Shown here piece by piece: positions 1-9,349 of a stretch of DNA of 64,000 nucleotides. The notes beneath the pieces were generated by a model, which was given only the letters and a program-made list of their open reading frames with translations, made no database searches and had not been told where the DNA came from. Origin of the DNA: Pseudovibrio brasiliensis (GTDB lineage Bacteria; Pseudomonadota; Alphaproteobacteria; Rhizobiales; Stappiaceae); assembly GCF_018282095.1 (NCBI RefSeq), contig NZ_CP074126.1, forward strand, positions 1,746,501-1,810,500, read 5' to 3'. Both the position numbers and the translations under genes were made by a program. Numbering within the stretch: the first letter of the stretch is position 1; each line of letters opens with the position of its first letter.

Positions 1-292
1 ATTGCTGTCTTTGCTTAAGGCGCAATTCTACTGTTATGCAGTCGTCACAAATTTGCCGACCATTCAAGTCCAATAAAAACTGCCAAATTCTCTGTGGTAC
101 GGTTGGAGAAGTATCACTGAGCTCAGTGTTTATTGGGTAGCCAAGATGTGTTTCGGCTAATTCCCTTAGTTGAGATAATCCTCCAACCGCTTGTTCAATT
201 GCAGCTCGGAGTTTTTGGTCGTGTCCAGGTAAAAATTTTCCTCCTTTTGTTTGCAGTCCACACCCACAAAGGCATTCAAGTGTACTTGTCAT
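1..292 (-). CDS. hypothetical protein with N-terminal Cys-rich motif (3' end outside window)
   Basis: The start is the ATG at 290-292 and the frame stays open to the window edge (97 codons seen). The N-terminus reads MTSTLECLCGCGLQTKGGKF followed by LPGHDQKLRAAIEQ. This C-x-C-x-C-G...F-x-GHD-x-K pattern occurs in many small uncharacterised bacterial proteins and looks like a metal-binding knuckle. Farther on is a second pair, ICDDC, which could complete a zinc site. No function can be assigned. It belongs to the host flank, left of attL. Confidence 0.55.
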   Translation of the reverse strand, partial: MTSTLECLCGCGLQTKGGKFLPGHDQKLRAAIEQAVGGLSQLRELAETHLGYPINTELSDTSPTVPQRIWQFLLDLNGRQICDDCITVELRLKQRQQ

Positions 293-444
293 AATTTCAC
301 TCCCATCTGCCGACAACCTATCAGAAATGCGAGCGTATGGGAGTGGAGCGTTTTGTAACTAACTGATAAATGGTATTTACTCGAGGGGAGGTGCTTCAAC
401 CACTCCAAGCTATTTAGACAGCCTTGTAAGGAAAACTGTGTTGA

Positions 445-687
445 CTAATGGTCGTCTCCAAACGGCCAGGAGAATGGCCAGAAAAACGGCCCAAGTCCAA
501 CAGTGCAGAAAAACAGGAAGTAGGCACCAACCATCCGCACCAGATCCAGCTTATAAAGCGCCAGCGCCGCCTCATAAAACACGTAGGCACTGAACACCAT
601 AAACCCAAGCCCAATCAGCACCCGCAGGCAGATGATCACCACCTCCTGCACCGACCGCCCCTGATCCGACTGCACCACACCACCCAT
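445..687 (-). CDS. small two-helix membrane protein
   Basis: An 80-residue reading frame whose ATG is preceded by a GAGGGATTGAG stretch that can act as ribosome binding site. The sequence has two hydrophobic segments, roughly residues 16-40 and 50-70, separated by a short charged loop, and a C-terminus rich in Phe, Trp and Pro. This is compatible with a small inner-membrane protein. No family is recognised. A plus-strand frame over the same bases (448-882) is Pro/His-rich and lacks membrane or domain character, so the minus-strand reading is preferred. Host flank. Confidence 0.5.
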   Translation of the reverse strand: MGGVVQSDQGRSVQEVVIICLRVLIGLGFMVFSAYVFYEAALALYKLDLVRMVGAYFLFFCTVGLGPFFWPFSWPFGDDH

Positions 688-945
688 ATCTCAATCCCTC
701 ATCTTCATCCAAACCACTCTCAGGATTCTAACAGATCCCTCAGTCACTCACATCCCACATTGTTGTGTAAGTCATCCATTTGGGTTTCGATAAGTGTCTC
801 ACTCAGTTGGGTACTCCCACCACTCCACTTTAACCATGCACCTCATCATTCCATCCCGCTCATAGGTTTCTCAGTGCTGTGACTTGCCAATTTTGTGCAG
901 AAAGGGCAAAAGACTGCGACTTGAGACTGTTTGAGACCGTCGTGA
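688..945. other. host intergenic region, former dusA upstream region
   Basis: No convincing gene is visible. The stretch precedes the displaced dusA start codon at 946, so it should contain the original dusA promoter, now separated from the rest of the gene by the prophage. No clear promoter was identified by eye. Confidence 0.4.
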
Positions 946-1029
946 ATGACTGAAGCAACAAAAAAACTCTATAATATCAATAGCCCCGTCTTCGCAGTCG
1001 CGCCGATGCTTGATGGGGTGGATAGCTAA
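946..1029 (+). pseudogene. displaced 5' fragment of host dusA at attL
   Basis: The frame encodes MTEATKKLYNINSPVFAVAP followed by MLDGVDS and a stop. It matches the first 23 residues of the intact DusA at 55018 (MIEKTKKLYDINQSVFAVAP, then MLDW), including the APML motif, and then diverges exactly where the prophage begins. This is the original start of the host gene, cut off by integration. It could still be translated as a 27-residue peptide from the old dusA promoter, but it cannot be functional. Confidence 0.88.
957..1013. other. attL (left attachment site)
   Basis: This segment is an imperfect copy of 55029-55085. Longest identical blocks are AACAAAAAAACTCTAT, GTCTTCGCAGTCGC (988-1001 / 55060-55073) and CCGATGCTTGA (1003-1013 / 55075-55085). 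Crossover must lie in one of the identical blocks, most likely one of the last two, because identity ends right after TTGA. Confidence 0.8.
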
Positions 1030-1074
1030 ATATTTATCTGATATTACAGCATATTACCATGTTTTGTAGTTGTT

Positions 1075-1094
1075 ATTCGTACTGTCATTCGTAC
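1075..1094. other. putative integrase arm-type sites, left end
   Basis: Two direct copies of ATTCGTAC occur at 1075-1082 and 1087-1094, just inside attL. The same octamer, in both orientations, occurs four times just inside attR (54913-54993). Paired short repeats near both prophage ends are typical of arm sites bound by the N-terminal domain of tyrosine integrases. The role is inferred. Confidence 0.55.
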
Positions 1095-1612
1095 TAATCC
1101 TTGACTTTGAATTAGGTTCCGGTGGGAGCTGAGACTAAGATTCTACGCTAGAAGGCCGTGTTTCAGGTCTGAGAAACATACTGTTAGTTGGCTATCAATC
1201 GGCTCTTCCTTAGCGATTGTTGATGTCGCTCTTACTTCTCTTTCTAACGTACGGTTTTATGGTGAATGATACAGAGGCAGGGCTCACTGAGACATATGTG
1301 GCTCTGCCGTTTGCGTCAGTGAAAAGATCTCATCGGCCTTCCTGGTTGCAATTATAGATTGTAGTTGCTCGTGATGTGTCTGATGAGCAAGTGTCATTGC
1401 TGTTCTTGTGTTTTGATTGGCTAATACTGGCATTTTCCATGTTAATTTGGACGCGTTTTTCTAATATTCTATATACATATAGGTGTTTGTGCTTAATGCT
1501 GAGGCCACTTAATCCTTGATGTAGTCAGTAACTAAATTGCTCTTTTTTGGTCAGTTTCGAGTAAGTTTCACTCTTTTAGGTTGTGCTCGTATGAGATATC
1601 TGGAGTGAGATC
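1095..1612. other. about 500-base region upstream of the giant propeller gene
   Basis: No reading frame with coding character is visible. The region must carry the promoter and leader of the 7.3-kb gene that follows, whose ribosome binding site is TGGAGTGAG just before 1613. It is AT-rich in its distal half (1440-1560). No known riboswitch or tRNA pattern was seen. Confidence 0.4.
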
Positions 1613-4600
1613 ATGAGCAATACGCCCCCACAAGCTTTTCCCGTTTCTGTGACGATAAACGAAAATGGCGAAGTAGAAATCCGTGTCTTCTTTCAAGACT
1701 TTGATCTGGGTGATACCCATAATCTTGAAATTCATGTGGGCGATATGCTCGGTACAAGTACAGTGATCGATGAAGAGACCTTCAGGTACGATCCGGGAAC
1801 GGCCTTTGATTATCTCAAGCCGGGTGAAACCGCGACTGATACATTCTCCTACACTGTGACCGACAGCGCCGGGGCAACTGCCACTGAGACAGTAACTATA
1901 ACCCTTACCGGTAAGAATGATGGGCCGGTAGCCGTTTCTGTTACTGCCCAGACTGATGAAGATACCCCCATTACTATCGCACCTGATTTCAGTGATGCTG
2001 ATGCCGGAGACAGTCATACGCTCACCGTTGATACCGAAGGTACCAAGGGCACAGTCATCGTTAATGAAGATGGCACTTTTACCTACGACCCAAATGGAGC
2101 TTTTGATGAATTGGGTAAGGGGGAAAGCGCGGTGGATACCTTTACCTATACTGTTACCGATGCATCGGGAGCCACTTCTACTGAAACGGTGACTGTCACC
2201 ATTAATGGATTGGATGAGAATAATCCGCCGATTACTTATCCGGTTGAACTGGATGCAGTAGAAGATGGAAAGATTGCTTTCCGTGTGATTTTTGAAGATC
2301 AGGATATTGGTGACACTCATACTTATGAGGTTGATAAAGACGTCCTGAAAGGCTCCTTGACAGAGGTGGGGGACCGTCTGTTTCACTATGAACCCGGTGT
2401 TGCCTTTGATTACCTGGCAGAAGGGGAGACGTCGACAGACACCTTTACCTATACCGTGACAGATAACTCTGGTGCCTCGCACACCTCAACCGTAATCATT
2501 ACGGTGACAGGTAAAAATGATGCCCCGGTAGCCTCTTCCGTGGATGTGAGCACCAGTGAAAGCAGCTCAGTTGTTATTACACCTGATTTCAGCGATGCGG
2601 ATACGAATGATAGCCACACCATAACCGTCGAAACAGATGGTACACTTGGCTCTGTGACGGTCAATGATGATGGCACCTTCACTTATGATCCGAACGGCCA
2701 GTTTGATGATTTAGATCGGGGGCAAAGTGCGACTGATAGCTTCACCTATACGGTGACTGATGAAATGGGAGTGTCCTCCACGCAAACGGTTGTCGTGACT
2801 GTCAATGGTGAGAGCGAAGTCGCTATTCAGCCAGGCAAGATCAGAGCTTCTGATGGTATGAAGAGTGATGTGTTTGGCCTTGCGTCTCAGATCAATGATC
2901 ATGGTGTGATTGTTGTTGGCGCTTACGGTGATGACGATAAGGGCGATAATTCCGGCTCTGTCTATATCTATACCCCTGATGGCAATGGTTGGTTTTCTGA
3001 GACAAAACTTGGGGCCTCTGACGGGATGCAAAATGATCGTTTTGGCTCTGCCGTGGCGATCAATAACTCCGGAGTTGTTGCCGTCAGTGCACCTCGTGAT
3101 AATGATGCAGGCGATTACCTTGGTTCGGTTTATGCTTACATCCCAACAGGTGGCGGCAATTACAAGGAAGTCAAACTAACCGTCGATGCTGGGGTGACTT
3201 ACGACTACCTGGGTGAGGATCTTGTCATCAATGATGCTGGTGTCATTGTGGCCTCGGCCTTTGGCTCAACAGACGACCGGATTGTTGTCTTCACTCCTGA
3301 TGAAGAAGGCGGCTACACGCAGGAAAGCCTGCCGGTTTCGGGGAATGGGACACATACGAACCGTGGTGTTCACATCAATGAAGATGGTGTGATCTCTGTA
3401 GGCGGTCTGGGAAGTGTGACCGTGTTCACGCCGAATGCTGAGGGAGGCTATAGTGAGTTGGTTCTCAGCGCGCCTGATTCCAACAGCTCCTTCGGCAAGC
3501 ATGTCGCAGTTGAAAGTGATGGTACTATCATCGTGGGTGGCGCTGATGCCATTTTCGTTTATGAGCCTGATGGCGAAGGCAATTATGCCATCTCAAAATT
3601 TGATGCTCTGGCTGGTTCTTCCTTTGCTGTGAGTGCGGATGGAACGATTGTTGTTGGTCATGCGGCTCACAACACCAACGGCGCTGTTCAGGTCTATGCG
3701 CCTGATGGGGATGGCGGTTATACCCGTTATGATTTGACTGCCTTTGATGGTGCGGTGAATGATTACTTTGGGTATTCGGTCTCTATTGCTGATGATGGCA
3801 CCATCACCGTTGGTGCTTATGCGGATGATGATAAAGGCGAAAACTCTGGCTCCGTCTATGTGTTCACTCGCAATGAGGATGGTTCCTATACCGGACCTGA
3901 TGGCACTATCTATGCAGCCACAGGGTCAGCGGATATCCTCACCTATGGTGAGTATGTGGAGCCGCAAGGGGACGCAACAGCAGGCAAGATCAAGGCTTTT
4001 GATGGTACGGAGAGCGATGTGTTTGGCCTTGCGTCTCAGATCAATGATCATGGTGTGATTGTTGTTGGCGCATACGGTGATGACGATAAGGGCGATAATT
4101 CCGGCTCTGTCTATATCTATACCCCTGATGGCAATGGCGGCTTTTCTGAGACAAAACTTGTGGCCTCTGACGGAGCAACGAATGATCGTTTTGGCTCTGT
4201 CGCAGCGATCAATAACTCCGGAGTTGTTGCCGTTAGTGCAACTCGCGATGATGATGGTACGGGCAATTACTTTGGTTCGGTTTATGCCTACATCCCAACA
4301 GATGGCGGTAGTTACAAGGAAGTCAAACTGACCGCCGACGTCGGAGTGAAGTACGACTACCTGGGTGAGGATCTTGTCATCAATGATGCTGGTGTCATTG
4401 TGGCCTCGGCCTTTGGTTCAACAGACGACCGGATTGTTGTCTTCACTCCTGATGAAGAAGGCGGCTACACGCAGGAAAGCCTGCCGGTTTCGGGGAATGG
4501 GACACATACGAACCGTGGTGTTCACATCAATGAAGATGGTGTGATCTCTGTAGGCGGTCTGGGAAGTGTGACCGTGTTCACGCCGAATGCTGAGGGAGGC

Positions 4601-7600
4601 TATAGTGAGTTGGTTCTCAGCGCGCCTGATTCCAACAGCTCCTTCGGCAAGCATGTCGCAGTTGAAAGTGATGGTACTATCATCGTGGGTGGCGCTGATG
4701 CCATTTTCGTTTATGAGCCTGATGGCGAAGGCAATTATGCCATCTCAAAATTTGATGCTCTGGCTGGTTCTTCCTTTGCTGTGAGTGCGGATGGAACGAT
4801 TGTTGTTGGTCATGCGGCTCACAACACCAACGGCGCTGTTCAGGTCTATGCGCCTGATGGGGATGGCGGTTATACCCGTTATGATTTGACTGCCTTTGAT
4901 GGTGCGGTGAATGATTACTTTGGGTATTCGGTCTCTATTGCTGATGATGGCACCATCACCGTTGGTGCTTATGCGGATGATGATAAAGGCGAAAACTCTG
5001 GCTCCGTCTATGTGTTCACTCGCAATGAGGATGGTTCCTATACCGGACCTGATGGCACTATCTATGCAGCCACAGGGTCAGCGGATATCCTCACCTATGG
5101 TGAGTATGTGGAGCCGCAAGGGGACGCAACAGCAGGCAAGATCAAGGCTTTTGATGGTACGGAGAGCGATGTGTTTGGCCTTGCGTCTCAGATCAATGAT
5201 CATGGTGTGATTGTTGTTGGCGCATACGGTGATGACGATAAGGGCGATAATTCCGGCTCTGTCTATATCTATACCCCTGATGGCAATGGCGGCTTTTCTG
5301 AGACAAAACTTGTGGCCTCTGACGGAGCAACGAATGATCGTTTTGGCTCTGTCGCAGCGATCAATAACTCCGGAGTTGTTGCCGTTAGTGCAACTCGCGA
5401 TGATGATGGTACGGGCAATTACTTTGGTTCGGTTTATGCCTACATCCCAACAGATGGCGGTAGTTACAAGGAAGTCAAACTGACCGCCGACGTCGGAGTG
5501 AAGTACGACTACCTGGGTGAGGATCTTGTCATCAATGATGCTGGTGTCATTGTGGCCTCGGCCTTTGGTTCAACAGACGACCGGATTGTTGTCTTCACTC
5601 CTGATGAAGAAGGCGGCTACACGCAGGAAAGCCTGCCGGTTTCGGGGAATGGGACACATACGAACCGTGGTGTTCACATCAATGAAGATGGTGTGATCTC
5701 TGTAGGCGGTCTGGGAAGTGTGACCGTGTTCACGCCGAATGCTGAGGGAGGCTATAGTGAGTTGGTTCTCAGCGCGCCTGATTCCAACAGCTCCTTCGGC
5801 AAGCATGTTGCAGTTGAAAGTGATGGCACTATCATCGTTGGTGGCGCTGATGCCATTTTCGTTTATGAGCCTGATGGCGAAGGCAATTATGCCATCTCAA
5901 AATTTGATGCTCTGGCTGGTTCTTCCTTTGCTGTGAGTGCGGATGGAACGATTGTTGTTGGTCATGCGGCTCAGAATAGCAACAAGGGCTCTGTGCAGGT
6001 CTATGCGCCTGATGGAGATGGCGGTTATACCCGTTATGATTTGACCGCCTTTGATGGTGCGGTGAAAGATTACTTTGGGTATGCAGTCTCTATTGCTGAT
6101 GATGGCACCATCACCGTTGGTGCTTATGGCGATGATTATAGGGGCGATAATGCTGGCTCGGTCTATGTGTTCACTCGCAATGAGGATGGTTCCTATACCG
6201 GACCTAATGGCACTATCTATGCAGCTGCAGGGTCGGCGGATATCCTCACCTATGGTGAGTATGTGGAGCCGCAAGGGGACGCAACAGCAGGCAAGATCAG
6301 AGCTTTTGACGGTACGGAGAAAGATGTATTTGGCCTCTCCTCTCAGATCAATGATCATGGTGTGATTGTTGTTGGTGCTTACGGTGATGACGATAAGGGC
6401 GATAATTCCGGCTCTGTCTATATCTATACCCCTGATGGCAATGGCGGCTTTTCTGAGACAAAGCTTGTGGCCTCTGATGGAGCAGCAAGTGATCGTTTTG
6501 GCTCTGTCGCAGCGATTAATAATTCCGGAGTTGTTGCTGTCAGTGCAAGTCGCGATAATGACACGGGCAATTACTTTGGTTCGGTTTATGCCTACATCCC
6601 AACGGATGGCGGTAGTTACAAGGAAGTCAAACTGACCGCCGACGCCGGGGTGAAATACGACTATCTTGGTGAGGATCTTGTCATCAATGATGCTGGTGTC
6701 ATTGTGGCTTCGGCCTTCGGGTCAGCAAGTGACCGGATTGTTGTCTTCACTCCTGACGGAGAAGGCGGTTACACGCAGGAAAGCCTGCCGGTTCCGGGGA
6801 ATGGGACACATACCAACCGTGGAGTTCATATCAATGAAGATGGTGTGATCTCTGTGGGCGGCCTGGGAAGTGTGACTGTGTTCACGCCGAATGATGAGGG
6901 AGGTTATAGTGAGTTGGTGCTCAGCGCGCCTGATTCCAACAGCTCCTTCGGCAAGCATGTTGCAGTTGAAAGTGATGGCACTATCATCGTTGGTGGCGCT
7001 GATGCCATTTTCGTTTATGAGCCTGATGGCGAAGGCAATTATGCCATCTCAAAATTTGATGTTCTGGCTGGTTCTTCCTTTGCTGTGAGTGCGGATGGAA
7101 CGATTGTTGTTGGTCATGCGGCTCAGAATAGCAACAAGGGCTCTGTGCAGGTCTACGCTCCTGATGGAGATGGCGGTTATACCCGTTATGATTTGACTGC
7201 CTTTGATGCTGCGGTGAATGATTACTTTGGGTATTCGGTCTCTATTGCTGATGATGGTACCATCACCGTTGGTGCTTATGGCGATGATTATAGGGGCGAT
7301 AATGCTGGCTCGGTCTATGTGTTCACTCGCAATGAGGATGGTTCCTATACCGGACCTGATGGCACTATCTATGAAGTTGCAGAGGTGGTGGATATCCTCA
7401 CTTATGGTGAGTATGTGGAGCCGCAAGGGGATGCAACAGCAGGCAAGATCAGAGCTTTTGACGGTACGGAGAAAGATGTATTTGGCCTCTCCTCTCAGAT
7501 CAATGATCATGGTGTGATTGTTGTTGGTGCTTACGGTGATGACGATAAGGGCGATAATTCCGGCTCTGTCTATATCTATACCCCTGATGGCAATGGCGGC

Positions 7601-8947
7601 TTTTCTGAGACAAAGCTTGTGGCCTCTGATGGAGCAGCAAGTGATCGTTTTGGCTCTGTCGCAGCGATTAATAATTCCGGAGTTGTTGCTGTCAGTGCAA
7701 GTCGCGATAATGACACGGGCAATTACTTTGGTTCGGTTTATGCCTACATCCCAACGGATGGCGGTAGTTACAAGGAAGTCAAACTGACCGCCGACGCCGG
7801 GGTGAAATACGACTATCTTGGTGAGGATCTTGTCATCAATGATGCTGGTGTCATTGTGGCTTCGGCCTTCGGGTCAGCAAGTGACCGGATTGTTGTCTTC
7901 ACTCCTGACGGAGAAGGCGGTTACACGCAGGAAAGCCTGCCGGTTCCGGGGAATGGGACACATACCAACCGTGGAGTTCATATCAATGAAGATGGTGTGA
8001 TCTCTGTGGGCGGCCTGGGAAGTGTGACTGTGTTCACGCCGAATGATGAGGGAGGTTATAGTGAGTTGGTGCTCAGCGCGCCTGATTCCAACAGCTCCTT
8101 CGGCAAGCATGTTGCAGTTGAAAGTGATGGCACTATCATCGTTGGTGGCGCTGATGCCATTTTCGTTTATGAGCCTGATGGCGAAGGCAATTATGCCATC
8201 TCAAAATTTGATGCTCTGGCTGGTTCTTCCTTTGCTGTGAGTGCGGATGGAACGATTGTTGTTGGTCATGCGGCTCAGAATAGCAACAAGGGCTCTGTGC
8301 AGGTCTATGCGCCTGATGGAGATGGCGGTTATACCCGTTATGATTTGACCGCCTTTGATGGTGCGGTGAAAGATTACTTTGGGTATGCAGTCTCTATTGC
8401 TGATGATGGCACCATCACCGTTGGTGCTTATGGCGATGATTATAAGGGTGATAATGCTGGCTCCGTCTATGTGTTCACTCGCAATGAGGATGGTTCCTAT
8501 ACCGGACCTGATGGCACTATTTATGAAGCCGCAGGGCCAGTGGAAGTGAGTGATCTTGGTCTGGCTGCCATGGAGTTAAAGGGTAGTGAGGCCAGTGATA
8601 TGCTGCAAGGCGGTGATCTGGTTGATACCCTCAATGGAAATGGCGGTGATGATGTGATTGACGGCGGTGCTGGTGATGACATCCTGACCGGTGGAGAGGG
8701 CAAAGACACCTTTGTCTTCGCTTCTGGCGAGCTTGGTCATGATACCATCAACGACTTTTCTGCCGGTGAAGGTCTCATCGATGTAGTCAAGTTCGAAACG
8801 TCTTTGTTTGGCGATTTTGATGAGGTTCTCGCCTCCGCCGAGCAGGTTGGGGCAGATACGGTGATCACAGTTAATGAGGATACATCCATAACGCTTAAGG
8901 GTGTTTCCATCACCGATCTGCATGCAGATGATTTTGCCTTTGTCTAA
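1613..8947 (+). CDS. giant secreted protein: cadherin-like domains, five FG-GAP propellers, RTX C-terminus
   Basis: 2444 residues. Residues 1-402 form four VCBS/cadherin-like domains; 1 resembles 3 and 2 resembles 4, so a two-domain unit was duplicated. Residues 408-2310 are five tandem units of about 384 residues. Each contains seven blade-like motifs of the type FGxxxxINDxGxIVVGA followed by a strand ending in VY(I/V)(Y/F)TPDG, so each unit looks like one complete seven-bladed FG-GAP propeller as in integrin alpha chains. DDDKGDNSG-like loops could bind calcium. Residues from about 2330 have RTX nonapeptides (GGDDVIDGGAGDDILTGG) and end in DDFAFV, typical of type I secretion substrates. No signal peptide and no type I transporter genes nearby, so export would rely on host machinery. 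A role in adhesion to a eukaryotic or bacterial surface is inferred. Confidence 0.9.
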   Translation: MSNTPPQAFPVSVTINENGEVEIRVFFQDFDLGDTHNLEIHVGDMLGTSTVIDEETFRYDPGTAFDYLKPGETATDTFSYTVTDSAGATATETVTITLTGKNDGPVAVSVTAQTDEDTPITIAPDFSDADAGDSHTLTVDTEGTKGTVIVNEDGTFTYDPNGAFDELGKGESAVDTFTYTVTDASGATSTETVTVTINGLDENNPPITYPVELDAVEDGKIAFRVIFEDQDIGDTHTYEVDKDVLKGSLTEVGDRLFHYEPGVAFDYLAEGETSTDTFTYTVTDNSGASHTSTVIITVTGKNDAPVASSVDVSTSESSSVVITPDFSDADTNDSHTITVETDGTLGSVTVNDDGTFTYDPNGQFDDLDRGQSATDSFTYTVTDEMGVSSTQTVVVTVNGESEVAIQPGKIRASDGMKSDVFGLASQINDHGVIVVGAYGDDDKGDNSGSVYIYTPDGNGWFSETKLGASDGMQNDRFGSAVAINNSGVVAVSAPRDNDAGDYLGSVYAYIPTGGGNYKEVKLTVDAGVTYDYLGEDLVINDAGVIVASAFGSTDDRIVVFTPDEEGGYTQESLPVSGNGTHTNRGVHINEDGVISVGGLGSVTVFTPNAEGGYSELVLSAPDSNSSFGKHVAVESDGTIIVGGADAIFVYEPDGEGNYAISKFDALAGSSFAVSADGTIVVGHAAHNTNGAVQVYAPDGDGGYTRYDLTAFDGAVNDYFGYSVSIADDGTITVGAYADDDKGENSGSVYVFTRNEDGSYTGPDGTIYAATGSADILTYGEYVEPQGDATAGKIKAFDGTESDVFGLASQINDHGVIVVGAYGDDDKGDNSGSVYIYTPDGNGGFSETKLVASDGATNDRFGSVAAINNSGVVAVSATRDDDGTGNYFGSVYAYIPTDGGSYKEVKLTADVGVKYDYLGEDLVINDAGVIVASAFGSTDDRIVVFTPDEEGGYTQESLPVSGNGTHTNRGVHINEDGVISVGGLGSVTVFTPNAEGGYSELVLSAPDSNSSFGKHVAVESDGTIIVGGADAIFVYEPDGEGNYAISKFDALAGSSFAVSADGTIVVGHAAHNTNGAVQVYAPDGDGGYTRYDLTAFDGAVNDYFGYSVSIADDGTITVGAYADDDKGENSGSVYVFTRNEDGSYTGPDGTIYAATGSADILTYGEYVEPQGDATAGKIKAFDGTESDVFGLASQINDHGVIVVGAYGDDDKGDNSGSVYIYTPDGNGGFSETKLVASDGATNDRFGSVAAINNSGVVAVSATRDDDGTGNYFGSVYAYIPTDGGSYKEVKLTADVGVKYDYLGEDLVINDAGVIVASAFGSTDDRIVVFTPDEEGGYTQESLPVSGNGTHTNRGVHINEDGVISVGGLGSVTVFTPNAEGGYSELVLSAPDSNSSFGKHVAVESDGTIIVGGADAIFVYEPDGEGNYAISKFDALAGSSFAVSADGTIVVGHAAQNSNKGSVQVYAPDGDGGYTRYDLTAFDGAVKDYFGYAVSIADDGTITVGAYGDDYRGDNAGSVYVFTRNEDGSYTGPNGTIYAAAGSADILTYGEYVEPQGDATAGKIRAFDGTEKDVFGLSSQINDHGVIVVGAYGDDDKGDNSGSVYIYTPDGNGGFSETKLVASDGAASDRFGSVAAINNSGVVAVSASRDNDTGNYFGSVYAYIPTDGGSYKEVKLTADAGVKYDYLGEDLVINDAGVIVASAFGSASDRIVVFTPDGEGGYTQESLPVPGNGTHTNRGVHINEDGVISVGGLGSVTVFTPNDEGGYSELVLSAPDSNSSFGKHVAVESDGTIIVGGADAIFVYEPDGEGNYAISKFDVLAGSSFAVSADGTIVVGHAAQNSNKGSVQVYAPDGDGGYTRYDLTAFDAAVNDYFGYSVSIADDGTITVGAYGDDYRGDNAGSVYVFTRNEDGSYTGPDGTIYEVAEVVDILTYGEYVEPQGDATAGKIRAFDGTEKDVFGLSSQINDHGVIVVGAYGDDDKGDNSGSVYIYTPDGNGGFSETKLVASDGAASDRFGSVAAINNSGVVAVSASRDNDTGNYFGSVYAYIPTDGGSYKEVKLTADAGVKYDYLGEDLVINDAGVIVASAFGSASDRIVVFTPDGEGGYTQESLPVPGNGTHTNRGVHINEDGVISVGGLGSVTVFTPNDEGGYSELVLSAPDSNSSFGKHVAVESDGTIIVGGADAIFVYEPDGEGNYAISKFDALAGSSFAVSADGTIVVGHAAQNSNKGSVQVYAPDGDGGYTRYDLTAFDGAVKDYFGYAVSIADDGTITVGAYGDDYKGDNAGSVYVFTRNEDGSYTGPDGTIYEAAGPVEVSDLGLAAMELKGSEASDMLQGGDLVDTLNGNGGDDVIDGGAGDDILTGGEGKDTFVFASGELGHDTINDFSAGEGLIDVVKFETSLFGDFDEVLASAEQVGADTVITVNEDTSITLKGVSITDLHADDFAFV
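2834..8535 (+). repeat. five tandem 1.15-kb coding repeats
   Basis: Units start at 2834, 3983, 5135, 6290 and 7442 (spacings 1149, 1152, 1155, 1152 bases), each beginning with codons for GKI(R/K)A(S/F)DG. Similarity is patchy: the later part of unit 1 is nearly identical to unit 2, the first part of unit 2 to unit 3, units 4 and 5 are nearly identical throughout, and the end of unit 3 matches unit 5. That mosaic indicates recombination or gene conversion among units, and copy number may vary. Confidence 0.95.
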
Positions 8948-8975
8948 GGCTCTGATGGTAATCAGTTAACACTGG

Positions 8976-9005
8976 CCCCGGCGGATCACTTCGCCGGGGC
9001 TTTTT
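8976..9005 (+). terminator. intrinsic terminator after the giant gene
   Basis: Stem CCCCGGCG / CGCCGGGG with an 8-base loop, followed by CTTTTT. It lies 28 bases after the stop codon of the propeller gene. Confidence 0.9.
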
Positions 9006-9051
9006 AATGTTGAGAGGCGATTTGGCGAGCGGCTTTTCTGGTAATCAAGAG

Positions 9052-9315
9052 TTACCTTCCGAACATCGCGTTGTTTTCTTTAGTTGCCTCATTCCTGCGT
9101 TTATCCAGATAATGTGCCAGATCGATGAGGTGGACGCCTCTGGCGCATTTTTGACTGTCTTCGATCCGAACGATCGGAAGGTCAATCTCGCCGCTGTTAT
9201 GCTTGCGCAGGAACTTCTGCAAAGTCAGGTGTCCGAAGAAGTCCTTGCACACATCCTGGACAGGGATGATTGTTTTTCCAGAATATTGAGCCAGCAGTAG
9301 AAACTGGGTGTTCAT
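9052..9315 (-). CDS. PrtN-family (pyocin activator) transcriptional regulator
   Basis: The 87-residue product begins MNTQFLLLAQYSGKTIIPV and contains DVCKDFFGHLTLQKFLRK, GEIDLPIVRIEDSQK and GVHLIDLAHYLDKRR. This order and spacing match the pyocin activator PrtN family, whose Pseudomonas member switches on pyocin structural genes. It is the last gene of a three-gene minus-strand operon (10209 to 9052) with 34 bases to the gene before it. Operators resembling those at the repressor locus lie upstream at 10362-10407, so it is probably repressed in the lysogen, as prtN is by PrtR. Its targets here are unknown; the late genes are the obvious candidates. Confidence 0.85.
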   Translation of the reverse strand: MNTQFLLLAQYSGKTIIPVQDVCKDFFGHLTLQKFLRKHNSGEIDLPIVRIEDSQKCARGVHLIDLAHYLDKRRNEATKENNAMFGR

Positions 9316-9349
9316 GGGTCACCTTCCAGAGTTCGAAAATCAACTTCAA

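Noticed and set aside
448-882. Plus-strand frame of 144 codons in the left flank.
   Set aside because: Pro/His/Ser-rich composition, opposite a more credible two-helix membrane protein gene with a ribosome binding site.
1030-1612. Type I secretion transporter genes for the RTX protein.
   Set aside because: No ABC transporter or membrane-fusion gene lies near the giant gene in this window; the SMC-like ATPase at 48030 is not a transporter.
2834-8535. CRISPR or satellite-like explanation of the tandem repeats.
   Set aside because: Units are over 1 kb, coding and in frame throughout.
1568-8923. Many repeated open frames on both strands inside the propeller gene.
   Set aside because: They recur with the 1.15-kb period and are shadows of the tandem repeats.
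9007-9300. Plus-strand frame opposite the PrtN-type gene.
   Set aside because: The minus strand shows a clear PrtN-family sequence; the plus frame starts in the terminator T run.
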